Below, piece by piece: positions 22,812 to 32,018 of a stretch of 64,000 nt of DNA. Under the pieces are notes generated by a model. That model saw only the letters and a program-made list of their open reading frames with translations, searched no databases and had not been told where the DNA came from. A program made the translations under genes and the position numbers. Source of the DNA: Faecalibacterium prausnitzii (GTDB lineage: Bacteria; Bacillota; Clostridia; Oscillospirales; Ruminococcaceae); assembly GCF_003287405.1 (NCBI RefSeq), contig NZ_PRLD01000002.1:124001-188000 (forward strand), read 5' to 3'. Numbering within the stretch: position 1 is the stretch's first letter; each line of letters opens with the position of its first letter.

Positions 22812-24278
22812 ATGAACGAGAACAAAGCACGTTCCCGGCTGGACCAGCGCCGTGCGCCCATCTACGAGGCGCTGGAGCGGTTCCGGCAGATGCGGGTGGT
22901 GCCTTTCGACGTGCCCGGCCACAAGCGGGGCCGTGGCAACCCGGAGCTGACCGCTTTTCTGGGTCAGCAGTGCGTGGGCGTGGACGTGAACAGTATGAAG
23001 CCGCTGGATAACCTCTGCCACCCGGTGTCGGTCATCCGGGAAGCTGAGGAGCTTGCCGCCGATGCCTTTGGCGCGGCACACGCCTTTTTAATGGTAGGCG
23101 GCACCACCAGCAGTGTGCAGAGCATGGTGCTTACCGCCTGCAAGCGGGGCGATGAGATCATTCTGCCCCGCAATGTGCACCGCAGCGTGCTGAACGCGCT
23201 GGTGCTGTGTGGCGCTGTACCGGTGTATGTGAACCCGGAGGTGGATAAGCGTCTGGGCATCTCGCTGGGTATGAAGCGGGAGCAGGTGGCCAAGGCCATC
23301 AAGGAGCACCCCAACGCTGTGGCCGTGCTGGTGAATAACCCCACCTACTACGGCATCTGCTCCGATCTGCGTGCCATCGTAAAAATGGCGCACGACGCCG
23401 GAATGCTCTGCCTTGCGGATGAAGCCCACGGCACCCACTTCTACTTTGGCGGCGGTCTGCCGGTGTCTGCCATGGCGGCAGGCGCGGATATGGCCTCGGT
23501 GTCCATGCACAAGAGCGGCGGCAGCCTGACCCAGTCCAGCCTGCTGCTCATCGGCCCCAACGTGCACCCGGGCTATGTGCGCCAGATCATCAACCTGACC
23601 CAGACTACCTCCGGCAGCTATCTGCTGATGTCCAGTCTGGATATCTCCCGCCGCAATCTGGCGCTGCGGGGACGGCAGGTGTTCCATCAGGTGGCGGACA
23701 TTGCCGAGTATGCCCGCGAGGAGATCAACGCCGTAGGCGGTTACTACGCCTTTGGCAAGGAGCTGTGCAACGGCGATTCCGTCTTTGACTTTGACACCAC
23801 CAAGCTCAGCGTCCATACGCTGGATATCGGTCTTGCCGGCATTGAGGTTTACGATATCCTGCGCGATGAGTACGATATCCAGATCGAGTTCGGCGACATT
23901 GGCAACATCCTTGCCTACCTGTCCATCGGCGACCGTCCGCAGGAGGTGGAGCGTCTGGTCAGTGCACTGGCCGAGATCAAGCGCCGCTACCGCACCGACG
24001 GCTCGGGTCTGCTGAGTCAGGAATACATCGACCCCGTGGTGGCTGCCAGTCCGCAGGAGGCCTTCTACGCCCCCAAAAAGAGCCTGCCCCTGCGGGAGAC
24101 CGAGGGCATGGTGTGCAGCGAGTTCGTCATGTGCTATCCCCCGGGCATCCCCATCCTTGCACCCGGCGAGCGCATCACCAAGGAGATTTTGAACTATATC
24201 GAGTACGCCAAGGCCAAGGGCTGCAGCATGACCGGCCCGGAGGATCCTGAAATTTTGCACCTGAATGTTCTGGCATAA
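22812..24278 (+). CDS. speA: Arginine decarboxylase (Orn/Lys/Arg decarboxylase class I fold)
   Basis: 488 residues, ATG 22812 behind GGAGGAAAA. Fold-type I PLP features: GGTTSSVQSMVLTACKRGD, NVHRSVLNALVLCGAVPVY, DEAHGTHFYF (PLP-binding Asp) and the Schiff-base Lys in SMHKSGGSLTQSS. The short (no wing domain) form is typical of Firmicutes SpeA-like enzymes. With agmatinase two genes downstream, arginine-to-agmatine is the best assignment; lysine or ornithine cannot be excluded from sequence. First gene of a tightly packed operon. Confidence 0.88.
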   Translation: MNENKARSRLDQRRAPIYEALERFRQMRVVPFDVPGHKRGRGNPELTAFLGQQCVGVDVNSMKPLDNLCHPVSVIREAEELAADAFGAAHAFLMVGGTTSSVQSMVLTACKRGDEIILPRNVHRSVLNALVLCGAVPVYVNPEVDKRLGISLGMKREQVAKAIKEHPNAVAVLVNNPTYYGICSDLRAIVKMAHDAGMLCLADEAHGTHFYFGGGLPVSAMAAGADMASVSMHKSGGSLTQSSLLLIGPNVHPGYVRQIINLTQTTSGSYLLMSSLDISRRNLALRGRQVFHQVADIAEYAREEINAVGGYYAFGKELCNGDSVFDFDTTKLSVHTLDIGLAGIEVYDILRDEYDIQIEFGDIGNILAYLSIGDRPQEVERLVSALAEIKRRYRTDGSGLLSQEYIDPVVAASPQEAFYAPKKSLPLRETEGMVCSEFVMCYPPGIPILAPGERITKEILNYIEYAKAKGCSMTGPEDPEILHLNVLA

Positions 24279-24290
24279 GGAGGGAAAAAG

Positions 24291-25148
24291 ATGGAATTTT
24301 GGTTTTCAGAGTTTCACACCCCGGATGTGAAGCACAGCATCCGGGTGAACAAACAGCTCTACTCCAAGCAGAGCGATTACCAGCGCATTGATATCTTTGA
24401 GACCCCGGAGTTCGGCCGGGTGCTCACGCTGGACGGCAACGTGATGCTGACCGAGCGCGACGAGTTCATCTACGATGAAATGATCGTCCATGTGCCCATG
24501 GCGGTGCACAAGGAAGCCAAGGATATTCTGGTCATCGGCGCCGGTGACGGCGGCGTGGTGCGGGAACTGACCCGCTACGACCGTGTGGAGCGCATCGACC
24601 TTGTGGAGATGGACCCGCAGGTGGTGGAAGCCTGCCGCGCCTACCTGCCCGGCAATGCCTGCCGTATGGATGACCGCCGGGTGCATATCTACTTTGAGAA
24701 CGCCCTGAAGTATATCCGCCGCTGCGAGGAGGAATACGACCTGATCATCGTGGACTCCTCCGACCCCTTCGGCCCCTCCGAGGGTCTGTTCACCCGCGAG
24801 TTCTACGGCAGCTGCTTCAACGCCCTGAAAGAGGACGGCATCATGGTCAACCAGCAGGGCAGCCCCTTCTACGCCGAGGACGCCAGCGCCATGCAGCGCA
24901 GCCACAAGCGTATTGCGTCCACCTTCCCCATCAGCCGGGTGTATCAGGCACATATCCCCACCTTTGCGGCGGGGTACTGGCTGTTCGGCTTTGCAAGTAA
25001 AAAGTATCATCCCATCGATGATCTGGACGCTGAATCGTGGAAGGCGCTGAATATGCGCACCCGCTACTACACCACAAAACTGCATATCGGAGCATTCTAC
25101 CTGCCGGCTTTTCTGGAGGAGATGCTGCGGGAAGTGGAGGAACACTGA
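24291..25148 (+). CDS. speE: Spermidine synthase (aminopropyltransferase)
   Basis: 285 residues, RBS AAGGAGG. Family signature VIGAGDGGVVRELTRY, VEMDPQVVEACRAYLPG, the catalytic Asp in IIVDSSDPFGPSEGLF and QGSPFYAEDA. It transfers an aminopropyl group from decarboxylated SAM to putrescine (or agmatine in some bacteria). No SAM decarboxylase is present in this operon. Its TGA overlaps the next ATG (TGATG). Confidence 0.93.
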   Translation: MEFWFSEFHTPDVKHSIRVNKQLYSKQSDYQRIDIFETPEFGRVLTLDGNVMLTERDEFIYDEMIVHVPMAVHKEAKDILVIGAGDGGVVRELTRYDRVERIDLVEMDPQVVEACRAYLPGNACRMDDRRVHIYFENALKYIRRCEEEYDLIIVDSSDPFGPSEGLFTREFYGSCFNALKEDGIMVNQQGSPFYAEDASAMQRSHKRIASTFPISRVYQAHIPTFAAGYWLFGFASKKYHPIDDLDAESWKALNMRTRYYTTKLHIGAFYLPAFLEEMLREVEEH

Positions 25149-26023
25149 TGCACCCCAACGTTGAGAACTTTATCGGCTGCGACAGCAGCTACCGCGCCGC
25201 CAGCATCGTGCTGTACGGTGCGCCTTACGATTCCACCACCAGCTACCGCCCCGGCGCACGGTTCGGCCCGGCGGCTATCCGGCACGAGAGCTATGGTCTG
25301 GAGACTTACAGCCCCTACCAGAACGCCGACCTGACCGATTTTGACGTGTTCGACAGCGGCGATCTGGAGCTGTGCTTCGGCTCCAGCGAGCTGGCGCTGG
25401 CCGATATCGAGGCCCGGGCAGAGGAAATTTTGAAGGACGGCAAGTTCCCGCTGCTGCTGGGCGGCGAGCATCTGGTCACGCTGGGCGCAGTGCGGGCTGC
25501 GGTGAAGAAATATCCCGACCTGCACATCGTCCACTTCGATGCCCATGCCGACCTGCGGGACGACTATCTGGGCGCGAAGCTGAGCCACGCCTGTGTGCTG
25601 CGCCGCTGCCACGAGCTGGTAGGGGATGGCCGTATCCATCAGTTCTGCATCCGCAGCGGAGACCGGGCAGAGTTCGAGTTTGCTGCTCAGCACACCGAGA
25701 TGCACAAGTTCGATTTTACCGGCCTTGCCGAGCTGACCGCACAGCTGTGCGAGAGCAAGGTGCCGGTGTACCTGACCATCGATCTGGACTGCCTTGACCC
25801 CTCCTGCTTCCCGGGTACCGGTACCCCGGAGGCTGGCGGCGTAAGCTTTTTGCAGCTGCTGGATGCCATCCGCACTGTGACCAAGGCCAACATCATCGGC
25901 GCAGACCTGAACGAGCTGGCTCCCACGCTGGACACCACCGGCGTTTCCACCGCCACCGCCTGCAAGGTGCTGCGCGAGACCCTGATCGCGCTGGACAAGG
26001 GCTGGCCGGGCTTTCAGGTATAA
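25148..26023 (+). CDS. speB: Agmatinase (ureohydrolase)
   Basis: 291 residues. Binuclear manganese ligands in GGEHLVTLGAV, HFDAHADLRDDY and TIDLDCLDPSCFPGTGTPE. Hydrolyses agmatine to putrescine and urea. Coupled to speE by overlapping stop/start, so agmatine from SpeA is channelled to putrescine. Confidence 0.93.
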   Translation: MHPNVENFIGCDSSYRAASIVLYGAPYDSTTSYRPGARFGPAAIRHESYGLETYSPYQNADLTDFDVFDSGDLELCFGSSELALADIEARAEEILKDGKFPLLLGGEHLVTLGAVRAAVKKYPDLHIVHFDAHADLRDDYLGAKLSHACVLRRCHELVGDGRIHQFCIRSGDRAEFEFAAQHTEMHKFDFTGLAELTAQLCESKVPVYLTIDLDCLDPSCFPGTGTPEAGGVSFLQLLDAIRTVTKANIIGADLNELAPTLDTTGVSTATACKVLRETLIALDKGWPGFQV

Positions 26024-26062
26024 ATACGAAACTACCATTTTACAGATAAAGGAGTAACCGAT

Positions 26063-27322
26063 ATGAGCAAAGTTCTGATCATCGGCTGCGGCGGCGTGGC
26101 CTCCGTTGCCATCCATAAGTGCTGCCAGGTGCCCGAGGTGTTCACCGAGATCTGCATCGCCAGCCGTACCAAGGCAAAGTGCGATAAGCTGGCTGCCGAG
26201 CTGGCTCCCACCACCGCTACCAAGATCACCACCGCACAGGTGGACGCAGACAAGGTGGAAGAGGTCATCGCCCTGATCAAGGCTTACCAGCCCGATCTCG
26301 TGATGAACATCGCCCTGCCTTATCAGGATCTGACCATCATGGACGCCTGCCTTGCCTGCGGCGTCAACTATATGGATACCGCCAACTACGAGCCTGAGAA
26401 CACCGACGACCCGGAGTGGCGCGCCATCTACGAGAAGCGCTGCAAGGAAGCCGGCTTCTCTGCCTACTTTGATTACAGCTGGCAGTGGGCCTACGCCAAA
26501 AAGTTCGAGGAAGCCGGCCTGACCGCCCTGCTGGGCAGCGGCTTTGACCCGGGTGTGACCCAGGCATACTGCGCCTACGCCAAAAAGCACGAGTTCGATA
26601 CCATCGACACCATCGACATTCTGGACTGCAACGGCGGCGACCACGGCTATGCTTTTGCCACCAACTTCAACCCCGAGATCAACCTGCGCGAGGTGTCCGC
26701 TCCCGGCAGCTACTGGGAGAACGGCCACTGGGTAGAAATTCCCGCTATGAGCATCAAGCGGGAGTACAACTTCGATCAGGTGGGCGACAAGGATATGTAC
26801 CTGCTGCACCACGAGGAGATCGAGTCTCTGGCAAAGAACATCCCGGAGGCAAAGCGCATCCGCTTCTTCATGACCTTTGGTCAGAGCTATCTGGATCATA
26901 TGCGCTGTCTGGAGGACGTGGGAATGCTGTCCACCACCCCTGTCAGCTTCAACGGACAGGAGATCGTGCCCATCCAGTTCCTTAAGGCGCTGCTGCCGGA
27001 CCCCGCCAGCCTTGGTCCCCGCACCAAGGGTAAGACCAACATCGGCTGCATCTTTACCGGCAAAAAGGACGGCAAGGACAAGACCTACTACATCTACAAC
27101 GTCTGCGACCATCAGGAGTGCTACAAGGAAGTGGGCTCTCAGGCCATCAGCTACACCACCGGCGTGCCGGCTATGTGCGGCGCGCTGATGCTGCTCACCG
27201 GCAAGTGGAACACCAAGGGTGTGCACACCGTCGAGGAGTTTGATCCCGATCCGTATCTGGATGCACTGGACAAGTACGGCCTGCCCCGCTCCGAGAGCCA
27301 CGACCCGGCTCTGGTGGACTGA
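26063..27322 (+). CDS. Carboxyspermidine dehydrogenase (saccharopine dehydrogenase family)
   Basis: 419 residues. N-terminal Rossmann motif LIIGCGGVASVAIHKC, then catalytic domain with GFDPGVTQAYCAYA and DGKDKTYYIYNVCDHQECYKE. This subgroup condenses putrescine with aspartate semialdehyde and NADPH to carboxyspermidine, and is nearly always next to nspC, as here. AAAGGAG is 9 nt before ATG; stop overlaps nspC start (TGATG). Confidence 0.92.
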   Translation: MSKVLIIGCGGVASVAIHKCCQVPEVFTEICIASRTKAKCDKLAAELAPTTATKITTAQVDADKVEEVIALIKAYQPDLVMNIALPYQDLTIMDACLACGVNYMDTANYEPENTDDPEWRAIYEKRCKEAGFSAYFDYSWQWAYAKKFEEAGLTALLGSGFDPGVTQAYCAYAKKHEFDTIDTIDILDCNGGDHGYAFATNFNPEINLREVSAPGSYWENGHWVEIPAMSIKREYNFDQVGDKDMYLLHHEEIESLAKNIPEAKRIRFFMTFGQSYLDHMRCLEDVGMLSTTPVSFNGQEIVPIQFLKALLPDPASLGPRTKGKTNIGCIFTGKKDGKDKTYYIYNVCDHQECYKEVGSQAISYTTGVPAMCGALMLLTGKWNTKGVHTVEEFDPDPYLDALDKYGLPRSESHDPALVD

Positions 27323-28533
27323 TGCGGGTGCGCGACAGCCGCCCGCCCTTTGCGGGGCTGGCAAACCTGTCCGAGGAGCAGCTGCACCGCCTGCCCACCC
27401 CCTGCTATCTGCTGGACGAAGCCCAGCTGCGCCGCAACGGCGAAATTCTGCTGGGTGTGCAGCAGCGCACTGGCTGCCGCATCCTGCTGGCGCAGAAGGC
27501 TTTTTCCAACTTCAATGTCTACCCGGTGCTGGCACCCTATCTGGCGGGTACCGAGGCCAGCGGCCTGTACGAGAGCCGCTTGGGCAGGGAAGAGCTGCCG
27601 GAGAAGGAGAACCATGTGTTCTGCGCCGCCTACCGGGCAGACGAGTTTGAGGAATTACTGCAATACGCTGACCATATCGTGTTCAACTCGCCCAGCCAGC
27701 TGGCAAAGTTCGGCCCGGCGGCAAAGGCGGCGGGCAAAAGCATTGGTCTGCGCATCAACCCGGAGTGCTCCACGCAGGAAGGCCACGAAATCTACGACCC
27801 CTGCGCCCCCGGCAGCCGTCTGGGCACCACCCGTGCCCAGTGGGACGCCGCCGTGGCGGCGCACCCGGAACTGCCCGCCCTGCTGGACGGTCTGCACTTC
27901 CACACCCTGTGCGAGCAGGACGCGGATGCGTTGGCGGTGACGCTGGCAGCGGTGGAGGAAAAATTTGCAGACCTGCTGCCCAAGATGCAGTGGCTCAACT
28001 TCGGCGGGGGACATCACATCACCCGTCCGGGCTACGACCTTGCTACGCTGGAAAGCTGCATCCTGTCGGTGCGGCAGAAGTACGGCGTGCAGGTGTATCT
28101 GGAGCCCGGCGAGGCTTGGGCGCTGAACGCGGGCTATCTGGTTACCACCGTGCTGGACACCCTGCACAATGGAGATACCAGCCTTGCCATTCTGGATATG
28201 TCTGCAGCCTGCCACACCCCGGACGTCATCGAGATGCCCTACCGCCCGCCGCTGCTGGATGCCGGTGAGGCAGGGGAGAAGGCGTGCACCGTCCGGCTGG
28301 GCGGCCCCACCTGCCTTGCGGGGGATATCGTCGGGGATTACAGCTTTGACGTTCCTCTTACCGAGGGGGATAAGCTCATCTTTGGCGATATGGCCATCTA
28401 CACCACCTGCAAGAACAACACCTTCAACGGGATGCCCCTGCCGCCCATCTGGCTGCTGGGCGCAGACGGCAGCTGCCGGGAGCTGGTGCATTTCGGCTAT
28501 CAGGACTTTAAAATGCGTCTGGGCGCAAAGTAA
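27322..28533 (+). CDS. nspC: Carboxynorspermidine/carboxyspermidine decarboxylase
   Basis: 403 residues of the alanine-racemase-fold PLP decarboxylases: Schiff-base Lys in LAQKAFSNFNVYPVL, HFHTLCEQDADA, LNFGGGHHIT, YLEPGEAW and GPTCLAGDIVGDYSFD (active-site Cys region). It removes CO2 from carboxyspermidine to give spermidine. Last gene of the operon, followed by a strong terminator. Confidence 0.93.
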   Translation: MRVRDSRPPFAGLANLSEEQLHRLPTPCYLLDEAQLRRNGEILLGVQQRTGCRILLAQKAFSNFNVYPVLAPYLAGTEASGLYESRLGREELPEKENHVFCAAYRADEFEELLQYADHIVFNSPSQLAKFGPAAKAAGKSIGLRINPECSTQEGHEIYDPCAPGSRLGTTRAQWDAAVAAHPELPALLDGLHFHTLCEQDADALAVTLAAVEEKFADLLPKMQWLNFGGGHHITRPGYDLATLESCILSVRQKYGVQVYLEPGEAWALNAGYLVTTVLDTLHNGDTSLAILDMSAACHTPDVIEMPYRPPLLDAGEAGEKACTVRLGGPTCLAGDIVGDYSFDVPLTEGDKLIFGDMAIYTTCKNNTFNGMPLPPIWLLGADGSCRELVHFGYQDFKMRLGAK

Positions 28534-28536
28534 AGT

Positions 28537-28583
28537 AAAAGCGTTTGTCGCACTCTGCGGAGTTGCGACAAACGCTTTTTTAC
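28537..28583 (+). terminator. Terminator of the polyamine operon
   Basis: AAAAGCGTTTGTCGCA / TGCGACAAACGCTTTT, a 16-bp perfect stem with T run. Confidence 0.92.
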
Positions 28584-28635
28584 GCAAAAAAAACAACAAA
28601 AAAGCACCACACGTTTCCGTGTAGTGCCTTCGTTC

Positions 28636-28711
<76 letters not shown>

Positions 28712-28744
28712 AGATGTTTGTCCTCGTGCCTGACGACGTGTGTA

Positions 28745-28773
28745 ATTATACCAGCCGGAGGGGCGCTTGTCAA
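28745..28773 (-). promoter_or_regulatory. tRNA-Ala promoter
   Basis: Minus strand TTGACA (28773-28768), 17 bp, TATAAT (28750-28745): full consensus, 34 bp before the tRNA. Confidence 0.9.
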
Positions 28774-28799
28774 CAGGTTTTTGAAAATTTTTTGCAGCA

Positions 28800-28838
28800 A
28801 AAGATCCCCGCAGGGCGTGTGCCCGGCGGGGATCGAAA
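28800..28838 (-). terminator. thiT terminator
   Basis: GATCCCCGC...GCGGGGATC stem followed by TTTTG on the minus strand, 35 bp after the thiT stop. Confidence 0.8.
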
Positions 28839-28872
28839 AGCGGGAAAGTGCTCTTTTTTGAAAAACTACGCC

Positions 28873-29439
28873 TTAGCGTGCCTGACGGTCAAAGATCTGC
28901 GGAGCCACGCGGCACAGCAGCACAGCGGCCACCATGGTGAGCAGGGTCTCGGGCAGCATATAACTGCCGTTGTAGGTCAGGCTGTAAGTCCATGCGGCCA
29001 GACCATCATTCAGGTTGCCCCACACCAGCACGCCGGACAAAAAGCTGCACATAAAGCGCAGGAAACCGGCGGCAAAGGTGCCTACGGCTACGCCCACGGT
29101 GCGGTTCTTGAAGGGGCGGGCGAACAGCTCGGCCAGACCCAGTGCCATAAAGGCCAGCACATAGTCCAGCAGCACCTCACCGAGGAAGTAGAGGAAGGTG
29201 GAAGCGGGAGGAGGGTAGAAGCCCATGATCATTTGCAGGCAGGCGTTTACAAAACCGGTGAACAGGCCCCACTTTGCGCCGTGGCGGAAGGACACCAGCA
29301 CAAAGGGCAGCATGCTCAGCAGGGTAATGCTGCCGCCGTTGGGCATGGTGAAGAACTTGATGTTGGAAAGCACCGTGCCAATGGCGATCATCAGGGCGCA
29401 TTCCACCAGAATACGGGTCTTGGAATAGGTTTTGGACAT
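28873..29439 (-). CDS. thiT: ThiT, thiamine-specific S component of an ECF transporter
   Basis: 188 residues, six hydrophobic segments. The N-terminal TKTR-x-LVECALMIAIGTVLS arrangement and MPNGGSITLLSMLPFVLVSFRHG match ThiT, which binds thiamine and docks to shared EcfAA'T. A TPP riboswitch directly upstream confirms the substrate. ATG 29439 has GAGAGGAA 10 nt ahead. Confidence 0.93.
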   Translation of the reverse strand: MSKTYSKTRILVECALMIAIGTVLSNIKFFTMPNGGSITLLSMLPFVLVSFRHGAKWGLFTGFVNACLQMIMGFYPPPASTFLYFLGEVLLDYVLAFMALGLAELFARPFKNRTVGVAVGTFAAGFLRFMCSFLSGVLVWGNLNDGLAAWTYSLTYNGSYMLPETLLTMVAAVLLCRVAPQIFDRQAR

Positions 29440-29469
29440 GATGAAAAAATTCCTCTCTCATAGTAGTAC

Positions 29470-29505
29470 ACAAAAACAAAATGCGCCTGCCGACAGCAGA
29501 CGCAT
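29470..29505 (-). terminator. Riboswitch expression-platform terminator
   Basis: ATGCGTCTGC...GCAGGCGCAT stem followed by TTTTGTTTTTG on the minus strand, between the TPP aptamer and thiT; predicted to form when TPP is bound. Confidence 0.8.
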
Positions 29506-29514
29506 GGAGGTTTG

Positions 29515-29620
29515 TTGAACGTACCGGACAGTTCCGCAAACTCCCTACGCCGGCATTGCCCGGATCAGGTAAAGGGTACTCCGCGCGATGCGGATCTCAG
29601 CCTTACGGCACCCCTGTTTT
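29515..29620 (-). promoter_or_regulatory. TPP riboswitch (THI element)
   Basis: Minus strand carries the conserved order AGGGGTGCC, GGCTGAGATCCGC, ACCCTTTACCTGATCCGGG, AATGCCGGCGTAGGGAG. Followed by a terminator hairpin and thiT. Confidence 0.96.
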
Positions 29621-29735
29621 TATGTCCGCCCACAGTATACGCGCCGGGGGACAAAATGTCAAGCCCGCAGACATATTCCGCCCCGGCGGCGCGTATGTTA
29701 TACCATTGCAAAGCTGGAACGCAGGGAGGCGGGAT

Positions 29736-29984
29736 ATGAAAGCCGATCCGGAACAGCGCGCCGTGCAGCTGGGCGAGTACATTGCCGCCCACAACGCCAC
29801 GGTGCGGGCAGCGGCGGCTGCGTTCGGGTGCAGCAAGTCCACCGTGCACAAGGACGTTGCCGTGCGGCTGCGCAGCATCAGCCCTGCGCTGTACGGGCAG
29901 GTGCGTGCCGTGCTGGCGCGCAACAAGGCCGAGCGTCACCTGCGGGGCGGGGCTGCCACCCGGCGCAGATACAGCCGCCGCTAA
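29736..29984 (+). CDS. spoIIID: Sporulation regulator SpoIIID
   Basis: 82 residues: EQRAVQLGEYIAAHNATVRAAAAAFGCSKSTVHKDVAVRL then NKAERHLRGGAATRRRY. The HNATVR-x-x-A-x-x-FG-x-SKSTVHKDV signature and the RH-x-RGG-x-AT tail are diagnostic of SpoIIID, the mother-cell regulator acting after sigma-E. GGGAGG SD 9 nt before ATG 29736. It is followed by a strong terminator and lies next to sigG, sigE and spoIIGA. Confidence 0.92.
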   Translation: MKADPEQRAVQLGEYIAAHNATVRAAAAAFGCSKSTVHKDVAVRLRSISPALYGQVRAVLARNKAERHLRGGAATRRRYSRR

Positions 29985-29989
29985 ACCCC

Positions 29990-30023
29990 AAAAAGACCGC
30001 TGCATTGTGCAGCGGTCTTTTTT
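29990..30023 (+). terminator. spoIIID terminator (bidirectional)
   Basis: AAAAAGACCGCTGCA/TGCAGCGGTCTTTTTT, near-perfect hairpin between convergent spoIIID and sigG. Confidence 0.9.
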
Positions 30024-30066
30024 GAGCCACTTTTTCATGGAGGGGCGCAGCGAAAAGCGGCTGCTT

Positions 30067-30834
30067 TTATCCCCCGGTGTGGAACTGCTGCAATGCGCCT
30101 TTTTCCAGCCGGCTTACCTGTGCCTGACTGATGCCGATCTCCTGCGCCACCTCCATCTGGGTCTTACCGCGCAGATACCGCAGCTCCATAATGCGCTTTT
30201 CCCGGGGCGTAAGGGCGGCTACCGTGTCCCGGAACTGCAACCCGCTGATCCAGCTTTCCTCGCTGTCCAGGTCGCGCACCTGATCGATGACATACATCGC
30301 ATCGCCGCCGTCGGTGTACACCGGCTCGTCAAGGCTGAGCGGCTCCACCACCGATTCCAGCGCGGCGGTCACCTCGCGCCGGGCAAGGCCCGCTGCGGCG
30401 GCGATCTCGTCCATGGTGGGCTCGCGCCCCAGCTGCTTTTCCAGCGCTTCCCGCGCCTGCATGGCGCGATAGGCGGTGTCCCGCAGGGTGCGGCTTACCC
30501 GCAGAGCGTTGTTGTCCCGCAGGAATCGCCGTATCTCCCCGATGATCATCGGCACGCCGTAGGTGGAGAAACGCACCGGCTGCGCGGGGTCAAAATTGTC
30601 GATGGCTTTGATCAGCCCGATGCACCCCACCTGAAACAGATCGTCCAGATTTTCGCCCCGCTGGGCAAACCGCTGCACCACGCTGAGCACCAGCCGCAGG
30701 TTGCCCTCCACCATCCGCGCCCGGGCAGCTTTGTCCCCGGCGTGGGCAAGGGTGAGCAGCTGCCGCTTTTCCGCTTCGGTCAGCACAGGCAGCTGCCCCG
30801 TGTTTACACCGCATAGCTCCACCTTGTTGTACAT
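30067..30834 (-). CDS. sigG: RNA polymerase sigma-G (forespore)
   Basis: 255 residues. Starts MYNKVELCGVNTGQLPVL, the SigG-specific N-terminus, then region 2 (GNLRLVLSVVQRFAQRGENLDDLFQVGCIGLIKAIDNFD), region 3 and region 4 (LTPREKRIMELRYLRGKTQMEVAQEIGISQAQVSRLEK). Directs late forespore genes in spore formers. No strong SD, as usual for this tightly controlled gene. Lies 157 bp after sigE on the same strand, the canonical spoIIGA-sigE-sigG order. Confidence 0.93.
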   Translation of the reverse strand: MYNKVELCGVNTGQLPVLTEAEKRQLLTLAHAGDKAARARMVEGNLRLVLSVVQRFAQRGENLDDLFQVGCIGLIKAIDNFDPAQPVRFSTYGVPMIIGEIRRFLRDNNALRVSRTLRDTAYRAMQAREALEKQLGREPTMDEIAAAAGLARREVTAALESVVEPLSLDEPVYTDGGDAMYVIDQVRDLDSEESWISGLQFRDTVAALTPREKRIMELRYLRGKTQMEVAQEIGISQAQVSRLEKGALQQFHTGG

Positions 30835-30991
30835 CCAAACGCCCCCGGTCTTTTAGCTTTACCGGAAGTATGGCTCTGTGCGCCGGGCGCTATGCGTGGA
30901 AAAAATTGAGCGCCCCTCCGCAAAAGAGGGACGCATTATAGACAAACCTGATACACGTTCCCACGCGGAATGTCAAGCGCTGTACCTGCGG

Positions 30992-31696
30992 CTACTCGCT
31001 TTCAAGGCGGGTTTTCAGGGTGTGGATGATGCGCTTTTCCAGCCGGGAGATATAGCTCTGGCTGATGCCAAGGGCGTCGGCGGCTTCCTTCTGGGTGCGC
31101 TCCACGCCGTCGGTAAGGCCGAAGCGCAGCTCCATGATCTGCCGCTCCCGTGCCGAAAGCGCTGCCACGGCGCGGCGCAGCACGGCGCGCTCGGCGTCCT
31201 GCTCCAGCTGCTGGCTTACCGCGTTGGCATCGCTGCCAAGGATGTCCGAAAGCAGCAGCTCGTTGCCGTCGCCGTCCACGTTCAAAGGCTCGTCGATGCT
31301 GGCTTCCTGCCGGCGGTTGGAGCTTTTGCGCAGGTACATCAGGATCTCGTTGCCGATGCAGCGGCTGGCGTAGGTGGCAAGCTTGATGCTGCGGGCAGGG
31401 GTAAAGGTGTTTACCGCCTTGATCAGCCCGATGGTGCCAATGCTTACCAAGTCCTCGGCGGGCACGCCGCTGTTTTCGTACTTTTTTGCCAGATACACCA
31501 CCAGCCGCAGGTTGTGGGTGATCAGCTCCTCGCGGGCGGCGGCGTCCCCGGCGGCCATGCGGTCAAGCAGGGTTTTTTCCTGCTCGGTGGTCAGGGGCGG
31601 GGGCAGGCTGGGCCCGCCCGCCAGATAATGCACCGCGCCGCAGTAGCGCAAACGCCCCCACAGCCGCTGCCACATCTGCCGGAAAAACTGCAACAT
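30992..31696 (-). CDS. sigE: Pro-sigma-E (mother cell)
   Basis: 234 residues. N-terminal [20 protein letters not shown] is a hydrophobic/basic pro-sequence like that removed by Spo[14 protein letters not shown] follows, then regions 2 ([38 protein letters not shown]), [19 protein letters not shown] and 4 ([14 protein letters not shown]...[14 protein letters not shown]). GGAGGG SD before ATG 31696; the frame upstream is not conserved. A long palindromic element separates it from spoIIGA. Confidence 0.94.
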   Translation of the reverse strand: MLQFFRQMWQRLWGRLRYCGAVHYLAGGPSLPPPLTTEQEKTLLDRMAAGDAAAREELITHNLRLVVYLAKKYENSGVPAEDLVSIGTIGLIKAVNTFTPARSIKLATYASRCIGNEILMYLRKSSNRRQEASIDEPLNVDGDGNELLLSDILGSDANAVSQQLEQDAERAVLRRAVAALSARERQIMELRFGLTDGVERTQKEAADALGISQSYISRLEKRIIHTLKTRLESE

Positions 31697-31744
31697 GGAT
31701 ATCCCTCCTGTGCAATAATTATTATATGTATGACAGGGGAGCGT

Positions 31745-31973
31745 GCTCGCCCTCTCCGTCACGGCTTGCGCCGTGCCACCTCTCCCAAAGGGAGAGGCTT
31801 TGGCATAGCGGAAAAGTTTCCGGTTACATCGTAAAGTTTTCAGATGCAATAGTTCCATCTGAAAGTGTTTCTCTGCAAAGGGAAGAACTCTTGTAAAAAG
31901 ATGGAGCAAGTGTGGACTGCCAAGGGCTCTCCCTTTGGGAGAGCTGGCGCGTCAGCGCCTGAGAGGGCGAGCC
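31745..31973. repeat. Palindromic intergenic element, copy 2
   Basis: GCTCGCCCTCTC (31745-31756) is inverted at GAGAGGGCGAGC (31961-31972). Within: two CTCTCCC-AAAGG-GAGAG-type stems (CTCTCCCAAAGGGAGAG 31780-31797 and CTCTCCCTTTGGGAGAG 31928-31944) and a CGGCTTGCGCCG hairpin. Sits between spoIIGA and sigE. Shares blocks with copies at 13.3 and 33.7 kb. Confidence 0.75.
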
Positions 31974-32018
31974 CGCTAACCAGCAAAGCCGCAAGGCTTT
32001 GACTGAGGGGGGGTAAAA

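Noticed and set aside
25097-27364. 755-codon minus-strand open frame
   Set aside because: Antisense to speB and the carboxyspermidine dehydrogenase gene.
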